60,506 bases of DNA from a virus: the IMG/VR virus record IMGVR_UViG_3300036800_000125, positions 1 through 60,506 of that record. One strand, given 5' to 3'. A model generated the notes under the pieces. The model was not told the origin of the DNA, did not search any database, and saw nothing but the letters and a program-made list of their open reading frames with translations. Positions 28,063-36,744 of the stretch are shown here, piece after piece (within the stretch, counting starts at the first letter, position 1; each line of letters opens with the position of its first letter). The position numbers and the translations under genes were made by a program.

Positions 28063-28372
28063 TAGCCTGGAGCAGTACCTAGACGATGTGCGAAAGAGCA
28101 TGTCTGATCTGCACCCGAACATCGCTAAGTACCCAGACATCGCCGCTATGGTCGTCCAGGAGACGGCGTACGGCATGTGGCGCAAGCATCGCGTGTACGA
28201 CCGAACCGAGATCATCTTTGGCGCACTCACACCGGATGGCAAGGCTGGATACACGATCGCCTTCCACGACCAGCGCCAGGCGGGCCGCGTCACATCGATT
28301 ACGCTCACGGCGGTTGAGTTCCGTGAGCTGGTCGAAAAGGGCGAGAAGATGCTTGCAGAGGACGGAGGCTGA
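28055..28372 (+). CDS. Hypothetical protein, 105 residues (paralogue of the 8415 product)
   Basis: GTG at 28055 overlaps the upstream gene; AAGGG lies 11 bases before it. Residues about 42-98 (RVYDRTEIIF..., SITLTAVEFRELVEKG) align with the protein at 8415-8855 on the other strand. No family recognised. Confidence 0.66.
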   Translation: MADSLEQYLDDVRKSMSDLHPNIAKYPDIAAMVVQETAYGMWRKHRVYDRTEIIFGALTPDGKAGYTIAFHDQRQAGRVTSITLTAVEFRELVEKGEKMLAEDGG

Positions 28373-28635
28373 TGGCACAGCATGCGCTCCATGCGCTTCC
28401 TCCGGTAGAGACCAGGCGGACTCGCTCACTCCAGTCCGTCCGGAAGAGGCTGGCCGCTCTTGGTGCGGTCTTCGAGCGGCCAGCCTCGATAGCTGTCGGT
28501 CACCTCAAGGAACACGGCTACTTCTTCCTCGCTGCCGGGTTTGCTGATGCTGCCGGGTTTGATCACTCGATGTTTACCGGCCTCATCGTGACGGCTGCAT
28601 CGTTCCTGGCTGTTGAGTGGAGGGTGAGCCGGTAA
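28372..28635 (+). CDS. Small protein with C-terminal apolar region, 87 residues
   Basis: ATG overlaps the preceding stop as TGATG. Basic N-terminal half and an apolar C-terminal part (YFFLAAGFADAAGF, LIVTAASFLAVEW) that may span the membrane twice. Ends as TAATG into the portal gene. Function unknown. Confidence 0.62.
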   Translation: MAQHALHALPPVETRRTRSLQSVRKRLAALGAVFERPASIAVGHLKEHGYFFLAAGFADAAGFDHSMFTGLIVTAASFLAVEWRVSR

Positions 28636-30059
28636 TGCCAAGAACTTCAGCGCTCGGCGAACTGGGTCGTTCTCTTCGCAATCTTGCTGCGAACAGTCCA
28701 GTTCCCTTTGCTGACCGCTGGAGCGGAACTGGCAATGGCCTGTATGGGAGCGGCATACAGGACCGGAATACCATGATGCACGCGATGGACGGACAGAGCA
28801 CTCTGTACGCCATCGTTCAGCTTCTGTCCACCGGCAGCCAGGCGTACGGCGGCTGGAAAATGTACAAAACCGATCAGGATGGCCGCGTCCGCTATGCAAG
28901 GACGGACAAGGGGAGCGACCAGCGAATTGAGGTTCTGCGGCACCAGGCACTCAAGCTATGGAAGCGACCGAACCCGTTCATGACGGGCGAGCACTTCCGA
29001 GAGATTGGCTGGCAGCACATGGAGCTGGTCGGCGAGTGGTACTGGGTGATCAACCGGGGTCCTACCGGCCTGGGGATCCCCCTGGAGATTTGGCCGGTCA
29101 GCCCGGCGCGGATGGAACCGATCCCGGACAGGGAGAAATTCCTGGCTGGATGGGTCTACACCGGCCCTTCCGGCGAGCAGGTGCCGCTGAGCACTGATGA
29201 GGTTATCCAGGTCAAGTATCCGTGCCCCTCTGACATCTACCGGGGCATGAGTGCTGTTCAGTCCCTGCTCGCGGATATCGACTCGACTAAGTACAGTGCC
29301 CAGTGGTCTCGCAACTTCTTCCTCAACTCGGCGGTGCCCGGTGGAATCGTCACCTTTGCCAAGCGGCTCACAGACACAGAGTTCAACGAGTTCACGGCCC
29401 GCTGGCGTGAACAGCATCAGGGCGTGGCTCGCGGACATCGCGTGGGTATTCTTGAGCAAGGTGCTACCTGGGAGCCCAATACCTATACCGTCCGTGACAT
29501 GCAGTTCTACGAGCTGCGAACTCTGGGGCGGGACATCATCCGAGAAGCCTATCGTGTGCACCAAGCAATGCTGGGCCAGTCAACGGACGTCAACCGTGCG
29601 AACGCTGAGACTGCAGAAGAAGTCCATATTGCCTGGCACGAGATCCCGAGGCTGAATCGTCTCAGGACCATCGTCAACGAGTTCTACCTTCCAATGTTCG
29701 GACCGACAGGATCCGAGCGGGAGATGGACTACGATGACCCGAGGCCGTCAAGCGCTAATGACGCCAATGATGAACTGACGGCTAAGTCCAATGCCGTGTC
29801 TGTCTTGGTTTCTGCCGGGTATGATGCTCAGGATGCGGCTGAGGTGGTTGGGCTTCCTCCGATGAGATGGAATCCTCCGGCTATTACCACCGGGGCCAAG
29901 CCTCACGCCGACTCTGACGGGGTTGACAATCCTCCGAATCCGAAGAATGCGTCCAGATTGTCGCATCCGGAAAATCATGACAATTACGACCTAGAGCGGA
30001 ATGTCGCCACCTGGGTGAAGGAAGTCTGCGATTACGGGAGAGTGAAGGAACTGGTATGA
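28635..30059 (+). CDS. Portal protein (HK97 type)
   Basis: 474 residues. Signature stretches: IVQLLSTGSQA near 60, the clip and wing region with ELVGEWYWVINRG (about 130) and MSAVQSLLADI (about 206), and the stem region ...QAMLGQSTDVNRANAETAEE (about 310) typical of HK97-family portals. Forms the dodecameric ring for DNA entry and tail joining. Start ATG in TAATG. Placed between terminase and protease as expected. Confidence 0.9.
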   Translation: MPRTSALGELGRSLRNLAANSPVPFADRWSGTGNGLYGSGIQDRNTMMHAMDGQSTLYAIVQLLSTGSQAYGGWKMYKTDQDGRVRYARTDKGSDQRIEVLRHQALKLWKRPNPFMTGEHFREIGWQHMELVGEWYWVINRGPTGLGIPLEIWPVSPARMEPIPDREKFLAGWVYTGPSGEQVPLSTDEVIQVKYPCPSDIYRGMSAVQSLLADIDSTKYSAQWSRNFFLNSAVPGGIVTFAKRLTDTEFNEFTARWREQHQGVARGHRVGILEQGATWEPNTYTVRDMQFYELRTLGRDIIREAYRVHQAMLGQSTDVNRANAETAEEVHIAWHEIPRLNRLRTIVNEFYLPMFGPTGSEREMDYDDPRPSSANDANDELTAKSNAVSVLVSAGYDAQDAAEVVGLPPMRWNPPAITTGAKPHADSDGVDNPPNPKNASRLSHPENHDNYDLERNVATWVKEVCDYGRVKELV

Positions 30060-31522
30060 ACCGTAACACGCCCTGGCGGACGACCAGGGGAAGCCGCATC
30101 GTGGCCCTCGCTCAGGGACACAATGACTGGTACAAGATCAAGAACTCCAACGACGGCCCGGCTCAGCTGAGCATCTATGACGAGATTGGGTTCTTCGGGA
30201 TCACCGCCCACGACCTGATTTCTGATCTTGCCAGCATCACCGGCCCGATCGATGTCCATCTCAACTCGCCTGGCGGCGAGGTCTGGGATGGCCTGGCCAT
30301 CTACAACTGTCTCATGGCACGCGATGCCGTGACCATCTATGTTGACGGTATCGCTGCATCGATTGCCTCGGTGATCGCGATGGCCGGGGACAAGATCTGC
30401 ATTGCCCCGACCGCCCAGATGATGGTGCATAATGCTTTCTCGATGGCGATCGGCGATGCCAAGGATCTGCGGGAGATGGCCGACCGGCTCGAGGAGAACA
30501 CGGCGAACATTTCCACCATCTACGCGGCGCGGACCGGCCTCACGGCTGACCACTGGCTCGGCGTCATGGAGAAGGAGGGGTGGTACCGGGGCCAGGAAGC
30601 AGTCGATGCCGGGCTGGCGGACGAGCTGACGGAGCTCAAGGTCAAGGGCAAGGCCGCGGTCGCCGCCTCTGCAGCCAACTTCGATATGTCGGTGTACCAG
30701 CGTCAGCCAACGGCCAACGTGAGCTATGCCAAGGGTGGCATCCTTCCCAAGGGTGCGGACACGGTCACGGGTGGTGAGGACGAGGGTGTGGTCCAGGATG
30801 CTGCACACCACCCATACCATGGTCGCTTCGATGTCCATCACGAGCCGACGACCGGGAGCCACAGTCATAACCATGCCGATTTCGGGTTCGGTGATGGCGA
30901 CGATGGCATTCATGCTCATTCGCACACTCACGACAACGATGCCGTGCACATTCACAAGCACATGAGCCATGACCACAACCATGGTCACGAGGAGCCACAC
31001 AGCCACGCTCACGAGGAGGGACAGGAGAACTGGGGCCCTCATGACCACCCGCACACGCATCACGTGACTGATCCGGATCATGATGGCGACAACGATTCTT
31101 CGGCCTCGGGCGACACTGACCACGACTACGTGCTTCCTGATGGCTCGCCTGGACCGGCTGCCATGTCGAATGCGGCCTACGACAGTACCAGCTGGGATGG
31201 TAGCGCGGCGATGAGCTCGTGCCATAGCGCTTCCGACTTCCGTTCCATCTGTGCCGGCCAGCACAGCGCGGGCGAGCCGGACCAGCGACAGCACTGGGCC
31301 CTTCCCCACCACAAGCATCCCGGCTCACCGCCGAACAAGGCCGGGGTTACAGCGGCCCTGGGTCGATTGAACCAGACCCAGGACCTTACCAACAAGTCGG
31401 CCGCTGAGTCGCACCTGAAGGCGCACCAGCGGGCATGGGCTTCGGACACCAGCGACGAGGCCGACACGGTGATCTACTCCGACGCGGATGCAGCAGCGCT
31501 GCTGAGCGCACTGAAGGGATAA
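30056..31522 (+). CDS. Prohead protease, ClpP-like, with His-rich insert
   Basis: 488 residues, overlapping the portal stop as ATGA. N-terminal ClpP-like domain (about 35-210): oxyanion GGEV at 73-76, nucleophile Ser102 in GIAASIAS, His125 in MVHNAF, and a likely Asp near 195. Residues about 249-337 are an unusual His/Asp/Glu-rich stretch with many HxH units. The C-terminus (YDSTSWDGSAA near 382, then LPHH and a helical end) matches the scaffold-like tail of actinophage prohead proteases. It processes the capsid and probably acts as scaffold. Confidence 0.85.
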   Translation: MNRNTPWRTTRGSRIVALAQGHNDWYKIKNSNDGPAQLSIYDEIGFFGITAHDLISDLASITGPIDVHLNSPGGEVWDGLAIYNCLMARDAVTIYVDGIAASIASVIAMAGDKICIAPTAQMMVHNAFSMAIGDAKDLREMADRLEENTANISTIYAARTGLTADHWLGVMEKEGWYRGQEAVDAGLADELTELKVKGKAAVAASAANFDMSVYQRQPTANVSYAKGGILPKGADTVTGGEDEGVVQDAAHHPYHGRFDVHHEPTTGSHSHNHADFGFGDGDDGIHAHSHTHDNDAVHIHKHMSHDHNHGHEEPHSHAHEEGQENWGPHDHPHTHHVTDPDHDGDNDSSASGDTDHDYVLPDGSPGPAAMSNAAYDSTSWDGSAAMSSCHSASDFRSICAGQHSAGEPDQRQHWALPHHKHPGSPPNKAGVTAALGRLNQTQDLTNKSAAESHLKAHQRAWASDTSDEADTVIYSDADAAALLSALKG

Positions 31523-31525
31523 CTA

Positions 31526-32932
31526 ATGGCACCAACCATCACGCTGCCCACCCGCATGGAGGAGCTGGAGGAGATGCTCTCCAATCCTCAGCAGGTGCGG
31601 GACATGATGAACACGCCCGGCCAGTTCAAGGAGTTCATCGGGCTCTACGCCAAGAAGCAGTGGGAGAAGGACAACGATCTACAGAAGCAGATCCAGGAGC
31701 AGGTCCAGATGGCGATGGCGGAGTTCGCCACGCAGAACGGCATGGGCGGCTCTCGGCTGAACTTCTCCAATGCGCTTCCGGCTGAACTCGGTGGCGCCGC
31801 CAAGGCCGTGTCCCACGGCAAGGGCGCGGCCTATAACAAGGGTTCCTGGGGTGCGAAGCTCGAGACAGAGATGGGCGAGGCGCAGTTCGAGAACTCCGCC
31901 GAGTTCTTCCAAACCATTTGGCCCCGGTATGAGACGCTGCGTAACTCCCAGGCGCTGGGGGCGAAGCGCTCGAAGCTTCTCCAGGTTCAGAACTCCTTCG
32001 GTTCCGAGGTGCCGGCCGACGGTGGCTTCCTGATCCCGGAACGGCTCCGCTCGGAGATCCTGCAGGTGGCGTTGGAGAGCGCGATCGTTCGGCCGCGCGC
32101 TCAGGTCATACCGATGGACTCGCTGCGCGTGCCGATCCCCATGATCGACGTGACCAGCAACGTTTCGTCCGTGTTCGGCGGGATCGTCTGCTACTGGACC
32201 GAGGAAGCGGCGCAGCTAACGGAGAGCCAGGCGAGCTTCGGCCGTGTCGTGCTCGACGCCAAGAAGCTGACCGCCTACGCCGAGGTGCCTAACGAGTTGC
32301 TGGCGGACGCGCCCGCGTTCTCCTCCTTCTTCGACACCATCTTCCCGCGCGCGATCGCCTGGTTCGAGGACATCGCCTTCATGACCGGCACGGGCGTCGG
32401 CGAGCCGCTCGGCTTCATTAACTGCCCCGCATCGGTGAACGTGGCGGCGGAGGCAGGCCAGGCCACCCACACCATCGTCTGGGAGAACGTCATCAAGATG
32501 TTCGCCCGGATGCTGCCGACCGCCCTCTCCCGTGCAATCTGGATCTGCTCCATCGATACCTTCCCCGAACTGGCGACGATGGCTCTGTCCGTCGGCACCG
32601 GCGGTGGCCCGGTCTGGATGGGCAACTACACCAACCCTGGCGCGGCGACCCCGCCCGTCACTATCCTCGGCCGCCCGGTGTACTTCACGGAGAAGACTTC
32701 CGCGCTGGGCACTGCCGGTGACATCAACTTCGTGGACCTGGGGTACTACCTCGTCGGTGACCGCCAGATGATGCAGTCGATGTCGTCCGAGCACTACAAG
32801 TTCCAGAACGACAAGACGGCGTTCCGTGTCATCGAGCGCCTCGACGGTCGGCCCTGGATCCAGTCGGCGATCACCCCGCACAACAACTCGACCAACACCC
32901 TGACCCCGTTCGTCCAGCTCGCGGGTCGTTAG
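31526..32932 (+). CDS. Major capsid protein (HK97 fold)
   Basis: 468 residues. An N-terminal helical delta region (about 1-130, MEELEEMLSNPQQVRDMM..., LQKQIQEQVQMAMAEF) is usually cut by the protease. Then come the E-loop and P-domain strands (VPADGGFLIPERLRSEIL, about 170) and the A-domain (GEPLGFINCP, WICSIDTFPELA, GRPVYFTEKT). ATG behind AAGGGATAACTA. Shell-forming subunit. Confidence 0.9.
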   Translation: MAPTITLPTRMEELEEMLSNPQQVRDMMNTPGQFKEFIGLYAKKQWEKDNDLQKQIQEQVQMAMAEFATQNGMGGSRLNFSNALPAELGGAAKAVSHGKGAAYNKGSWGAKLETEMGEAQFENSAEFFQTIWPRYETLRNSQALGAKRSKLLQVQNSFGSEVPADGGFLIPERLRSEILQVALESAIVRPRAQVIPMDSLRVPIPMIDVTSNVSSVFGGIVCYWTEEAAQLTESQASFGRVVLDAKKLTAYAEVPNELLADAPAFSSFFDTIFPRAIAWFEDIAFMTGTGVGEPLGFINCPASVNVAAEAGQATHTIVWENVIKMFARMLPTALSRAIWICSIDTFPELATMALSVGTGGGPVWMGNYTNPGAATPPVTILGRPVYFTEKTSALGTAGDINFVDLGYYLVGDRQMMQSMSSEHYKFQNDKTAFRVIERLDGRPWIQSAITPHNNSTNTLTPFVQLAGR

Positions 32933-32934
32933 CA

Positions 32935-33071
32935 AGCTCCCTGCCGGGCAGGCAACGCTAGCCTGAAAGAGCGCTGGGCCGTCGGCTCGGCAGGGGTCGG
33001 GTAGGATTTTGGAAGACAAATCCGAATTAGCAGTAGTGCATTAACGCCCACTACCAAGAGAAGAGTTTCAA
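32935..33071 (+). promoter_or_regulatory. Gap after the capsid gene
   Basis: 137 bases without a gene. It has a small CCTGCC/GGCAGG repeat and GC-rich pairings (about 32938-32995), then an AT-richer part leading to AAGAGAAGAGTTTCAA before the next ATG. Likely a partial terminator plus leader; no clear promoter was seen. Confidence 0.4.
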
Positions 33072-33581
33072 ATGGCAGGAATGGAAGCCCTCGGTCGCCT
33101 CTTCAATGTGATCCCGGCCGCCTCGGCCAAGCCCATCAAGATGCGCGGTGCATCTGGCGTCGCACTCCTCGCGTGGAATGCAACCGCGAGTGTTACGACC
33201 ACGCTGACGCTGACCCAGGACTCCACATTTGGTGGCAGCTTCTCCAATGGTGCGTTCGCCATTAAGAACGTGTACTGGACGAGTGCCCTCGACGGTACCG
33301 CCGCCTGGAACAAGGCGACATACAACCCCGGTACTGCTCCGTGGACCGGTACTTCGGCGAACAACGTGAGCGGACCGGCCAACGCGATCACGTTCAACAA
33401 TACCGCCCAGAACTTCGCAACGGCGGCGTGCATCCTCGTGCACGTTTTCACATCCGAACTGTCCGATCCGTACGACTACATCAAGGCCACGATGACGGGC
33501 TCGGGTGGTTTGTGCGTTGCCATCCTGAACGACCTCGTCGTTCAGCGTGGCCCGGCCAATCTTGAGATCCTGGGTGCCTAG
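33072..33581 (+). CDS. Probable capsid decoration or head-associated protein
   Basis: 169 residues, beta-rich, Ala/Thr/Ser-rich (SVTTTLTLTQDSTFGGSF..., FNNTAQNFATAACILVHVF). Position directly after the major capsid gene and composition suggest a surface-bound head protein. No specific family recognised. Confidence 0.5.
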   Translation: MAGMEALGRLFNVIPAASAKPIKMRGASGVALLAWNATASVTTTLTLTQDSTFGGSFSNGAFAIKNVYWTSALDGTAAWNKATYNPGTAPWTGTSANNVSGPANAITFNNTAQNFATAACILVHVFTSELSDPYDYIKATMTGSGGLCVAILNDLVVQRGPANLEILGA

Positions 33582-33584
33582 CCC

Positions 33585-34067
33585 ATGAGCTCGCTGACCG
33601 GCTACTCCATCAAGCAGCTGATGCCCTACAAGGGCGTCGGGGCTGCACCTAACATCGCTGTCCAGCCGGGCAAGATTCTGCCGGCGACGGCGACCGGGAC
33701 GATCTTCACGGTGACCGGATCCGTCGTGGTTCTTGGTCTGGTGGCTGTCGTCTCTACTGTGTTCGCGGCCACGGCTGTGAATATCTCCGTTGGCATCACC
33801 GGAGCGAATGCAGCGATCGCTGCTAATCCGGCGGCCGCATTCAACGCGACGGCAGCCGGTGGGGTAATCCAGATGCCGGCTGTGCTCGGCGGGGTCCTTC
33901 CAGCCGCTGTAGCGGCGAAGGGCTCGGCTGCCAGCCTGGATGCGTTCGTTCTCAAGGGGACGAACGTGACCATCACCACCGACGCCACCAACACCGGCGC
34001 GCTTACCTGGGCTCTGCTCTGGGTCCCGCTTGCGCGTAAGACGCCCGGTTCGGTTACGGCTCCCTAG
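33585..34067 (+). CDS. Beta-rich head-associated protein A
   Basis: 160 residues. PATATGTIFTVTGSVVVLGL and GALTWALLWVPL correspond to PASTTGHIFTVSGGRVIVTT and GAIQWSVTYVPY of the next gene, so the two are paralogues. Very Ala/Val/Thr-rich. Probably decorates the capsid. ATG four bases after the preceding stop, weak SD. Confidence 0.55.
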   Translation: MSSLTGYSIKQLMPYKGVGAAPNIAVQPGKILPATATGTIFTVTGSVVVLGLVAVVSTVFAATAVNISVGITGANAAIAANPAAAFNATAAGGVIQMPAVLGGVLPAAVAAKGSAASLDAFVLKGTNVTITTDATNTGALTWALLWVPLARKTPGSVTAP

Positions 34068-34076
34068 GAGGATCTG

Positions 34077-34583
34077 GTGTCCGCCCTTCCGCGCCCGGCC
34101 GAACTGTTCGGTGCGTACTACGGCATGCTGGTTACGGGCGGACCGAAGACGCTGCCCGCCTCGACCACCGGACACATTTTCACGGTGTCCGGTGGCCGGG
34201 TAATCGTGACCACCCTGACCGGTGTTGTCACGACAAACATCCAGTCACAGACGACGACGCTATCCGTCGGCAATACGCCGACTGGTGGCTCGGCCTCGAC
34301 CACATCATTCTGCACCGCGCTGGACCTGACCGGGAAGGCGGCCGGGGTTTCCCTGGCCGTCCCCCAGGCCAAGACCAGCGCCCTGCTCGCGAGTGGCGCC
34401 GACGGTACGCTTCTGTGGAGCACATCAGCTGGTGCGCAGGGCATCCTAATTTCAAATGGCGGCCTCCTGCTCGTACCAGCCGGAACTATCGATGTGACCA
34501 CCGCGGCCACTAGTACCGGAGCTATTCAGTGGTCCGTCACCTATGTCCCGTATGATGCGGGCGCAACCATCACCGCACTGTAG
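34077..34583 (+). CDS. Beta-rich head-associated protein B
   Basis: 168 residues, GTG behind TAGGAGGATCTG. Paralogue of the preceding product across its full length, with a longer Gly/Ser/Thr middle. Such duplicates can form heteromeric decoration. Confidence 0.55.
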   Translation: MSALPRPAELFGAYYGMLVTGGPKTLPASTTGHIFTVSGGRVIVTTLTGVVTTNIQSQTTTLSVGNTPTGGSASTTSFCTALDLTGKAAGVSLAVPQAKTSALLASGADGTLLWSTSAGAQGILISNGGLLLVPAGTIDVTTAATSTGAIQWSVTYVPYDAGATITAL

Positions 34584-34594
34584 GAGATGAGACG

Positions 34595-34720
34595 ATGCCC
34601 CGTATTACAACGGCGGATGTAAGCAATTCCGACGCTCAGAAAGAAACAACCGAGCTAGTCCGTCAAGGCAAGCTTTGGATCACTATGTACTGGCCGCCGC
34701 TCGCGAGGCCAAGTAAGTAG
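34595..34720 (+). CDS. 41-residue protein
   Basis: ATG behind GTAGGAGATGAGACG. Short acidic helix then LWITMYWPPLARPSK; the ending is reminiscent of the final strands of the two preceding proteins. Between head genes. Function unknown. Confidence 0.58.
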   Translation: MPRITTADVSNSDAQKETTELVRQGKLWITMYWPPLARPSK

Positions 34721-34728
34721 GAGGCAAC

Positions 34729-34956
34729 GTGTGGGACTGTGATCATTGCGGCTGCCAGGCGATCGCGGGCACGATCACCGTGTGCCCGATGTGCGGAACC
34801 CCACGAGAAGAGGTCGTGCCTGCGGAGTCGTCTGCATCGGATGCCTCCTCGCCCGCGATCGCCGTCGTGGACGACCGAGAGACGCCGCAGGCACCAGGTT
34901 CAGAAGAGACAGACGAAGAAGACTGGGGGTCGGCCAAGAATGGCAAGGTCAACTAG
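34729..34956 (+). CDS. Zinc-ribbon protein with acidic tail, 75 residues
   Basis: GTG behind GTAGGAGGCAAC. CDHCGC and CPMCG, 10 residues apart, form a four-Cys ribbon at the N-terminus; the rest is an acidic, disordered tail. Head-region zinc proteins of this kind are common in actinophages; role unknown. Confidence 0.66.
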   Translation: MWDCDHCGCQAIAGTITVCPMCGTPREEVVPAESSASDASSPAIAVVDDRETPQAPGSEETDEEDWGSAKNGKVN

Positions 34957-35554
34957 TGCGGGGTCGAGCAACAACCCCCTTGAAAGGTGGGATGCGCTAC
35001 GTCGTGGTACCAGCTCCTCGACATCCGAAAGTGGGCTCGACAAGAGTGGCACTTCTGGAACGACCGACCGCCCATCGCCTGCCCCAACTGTGGAGAACCC
35101 CTCCTCACCGGCCCAAGTTCCCAGCCCAGCACCACTCTCTACTGCCGATTCGACGGATGGCAGTGGCCAAGAGACTACATCCAGCCCAGCGAGCCCGTCG
35201 GGCTCTTCGGAGGACTCAGCAGCGCTGAAGGAAGCTACCCCGGACCAGGTCCTGGAGGCTGATCTTGACGTTCCTGAGCCAGAGCCAGCCGTTGAGCCGT
35301 ACGCCGGCATCAGCGGCTTCGAGGCGATGGAACTAGCCCGAGACGAATACGCAAAAGGCAACCTTGACGAGTCCGAGCGACTTCTTGCGATAGCCGAAAA
35401 GCGGGGCGAGAACGCTTCGGCCGTCGCTAGGGCGCGCGGCTATATCGCCGGGGCCCGCGCGCGAGCCGTAGGGGCCGCTCCGTCCGAAAACGGGGCCTCC
35501 GGGGCCGGTCCGGGCGAGGCGGATCCGTCGACGGGCGGGTTCCTCGTCCCGTAA
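34940..35554 (+). CDS. Helical protein, start uncertain; overlaps a second frame
   Basis: From ATG 34940 (GGGGG 11 bases upstream) the frame runs 204 codons. Residues about 1-100 are Ser/Thr/Pro-rich and look like the shadow of the nested gene at 34987. Residues about 105-204 (LEADLDVPEPEP..., GFEAMELARDEYAKGNLDESERLLAIAEKR) look like a real acidic, TPR-like helical protein. No in-frame ATG or GTG precedes that part, so it either uses the early ATG or a rare start near 35229. Confidence 0.5.
   Translation: MARSTSAGSSNNPLERWDALRRGTSSSTSESGLDKSGTSGTTDRPSPAPTVENPSSPAQVPSPAPLSTADSTDGSGQETTSSPASPSGSSEDSAALKEATPDQVLEADLDVPEPEPAVEPYAGISGFEAMELARDEYAKGNLDESERLLAIAEKRGENASAVARARGYIAGARARAVGAAPSENGASGAGPGEADPSTGGFLVP
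34987..35262 (+). CDS. Conserved phage zinc-binding protein (CPNCGEPL)
   Basis: 91 residues, in a different frame from the surrounding open frame. WARQEWHFWNDRPPIACPNCG followed by EPL, and later LYCRFDGWQWP, are hallmarks of a small protein found beside head genes in many actinophages. Third codon positions are strongly GC here. The frame opens after a TGA at 34981, so the GTG at 34987 is the only early start, with a poor SD; a frameshift from the 34940 frame is an alternative. Confidence 0.65.
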   Translation: MGCATSWYQLLDIRKWARQEWHFWNDRPPIACPNCGEPLLTGPSSQPSTTLYCRFDGWQWPRDYIQPSEPVGLFGGLSSAEGSYPGPGPGG

Positions 35555-35628
35555 GCTACGCTTAACCCACAACCGCAGAGACGGCCAGCCTACCCGCGAG
35601 GGTTCTCAGCAAGAAAGCAAGGCAACGG

Positions 35629-36744
35629 ATGGCTATTACGAGAGCCTGCTACGCTACCCGCGAGCAGGCGAGACGAGCGCTAGACGTACAGCAGTCGGCG
35701 TACAGCGATTCAGTCATCGATCGCAAAATTCAATCCGCCTCGGGAGCGGTTGACCGTCTCTGCATGCGGAAATTCTTCCCCATCCTGACGACGTACAGAT
35801 GGGACTGGCCTAACTACCAGTATGCGTACCCCTGGCGGCTATGGCTTGACCAGAAGGAGCTCGCAGGGGATCCGGCGAACGCACCGGGTGGACAGATTGT
35901 TAGCGGGACATTCCTTCCGTCGCCTATTGTGATCCCGGTTGGCCAGTACATCCTCGGGCCAGTGGACGGAGCACCGTATACCGAACTTCAGTTGCGGCGC
36001 GATACCAATGCGACTTTCGGGAACAATACTACGCCACAGTTGGATATCGGTATTACCGGCTATTTCGGATACTGGATACAGACTCAGGTTGTTTCGTCGC
36101 TTGCCGCGGCGATCACGTCGACGACGCAGTCATCGGTCCAGGTCGGACCGAACAGCGGGGCGGACGCCGGTAGCACGCTGGTAATCGATAGCGAGCGCCT
36201 GCTCGTGACGGACAGTCAGTACATAAACACCAGCATCAGCCCTTCGTTTGGGTGTACTACCGCCTCAGCTGCTGACAATACGATGACAGTTGCTGATGGG
36301 ACGAAGTTTGCCACTGGCGAGGTTATTCTGCTCGACAGCGAGTGGATGCTTATCCAGTACATCCTCGGGAACAACATGATCGTCAAGCGTTCGTATAGCG
36401 GCTCCGTGCTCGCGACGCATAGTTCGCCGCCTATCTGGGCTAAGCGCCAGCTTACGGTGACACGCGGGTTCCTGGGCACCACGGCCGTCACGCATTTGAA
36501 TAATGCATCGGTATCTGTTGATGTATATCCAGATCTCGTGACCGATCTGACGGTGGCCGAGTTTGCTGTCGGTTCGATTCAGGAGCCGCAGGGCTATGCC
36601 AACCAGCAGCAGTCGAATTATTACGGACAGTCGCAGCGAGGCCAGGGACAGCAACGGGAATCATTCCCCGGTCCGGGCATCCAAGATCTTAGGAACAACT
36701 GTTTCGAAGCATACGGACGCAAGGCCAGAAGTCGGGTGGTTTGA
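35629..36744 (+). CDS. Head-to-tail connector
   Basis: 371 residues. The N-terminal 55 residues (YATREQARRALDVQQSAYSDSVIDRKIQSASGAVD) form the helical bundle of gp6-like adaptor proteins; a long beta-rich middle and a Gln-rich C-terminus follow. Longer than the classical adaptor, as in many actinophages. ATG behind AAGGCAACGG. Confidence 0.65.
   Translation: MAITRACYATREQARRALDVQQSAYSDSVIDRKIQSASGAVDRLCMRKFFPILTTYRWDWPNYQYAYPWRLWLDQKELAGDPANAPGGQIVSGTFLPSPIVIPVGQYILGPVDGAPYTELQLRRDTNATFGNNTTPQLDIGITGYFGYWIQTQVVSSLAAAITSTTQSSVQVGPNSGADAGSTLVIDSERLLVTDSQYINTSISPSFGCTTASAADNTMTVADGTKFATGEVILLDSEWMLIQYILGNNMIVKRSYSGSVLATHSSPPIWAKRQLTVTRGFLGTTAVTHLNNASVSVDVYPDLVTDLTVAEFAVGSIQEPQGYANQQQSNYYGQSQRGQGQQRESFPGPGIQDLRNNCFEAYGRKARSRVV

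Noticed and set aside
30032-31318. 428-codon open frame on the minus strand opposite the protease
   Set aside because: Val/His/Arg-biased antisense shadow of the His-rich protease gene, without SD.
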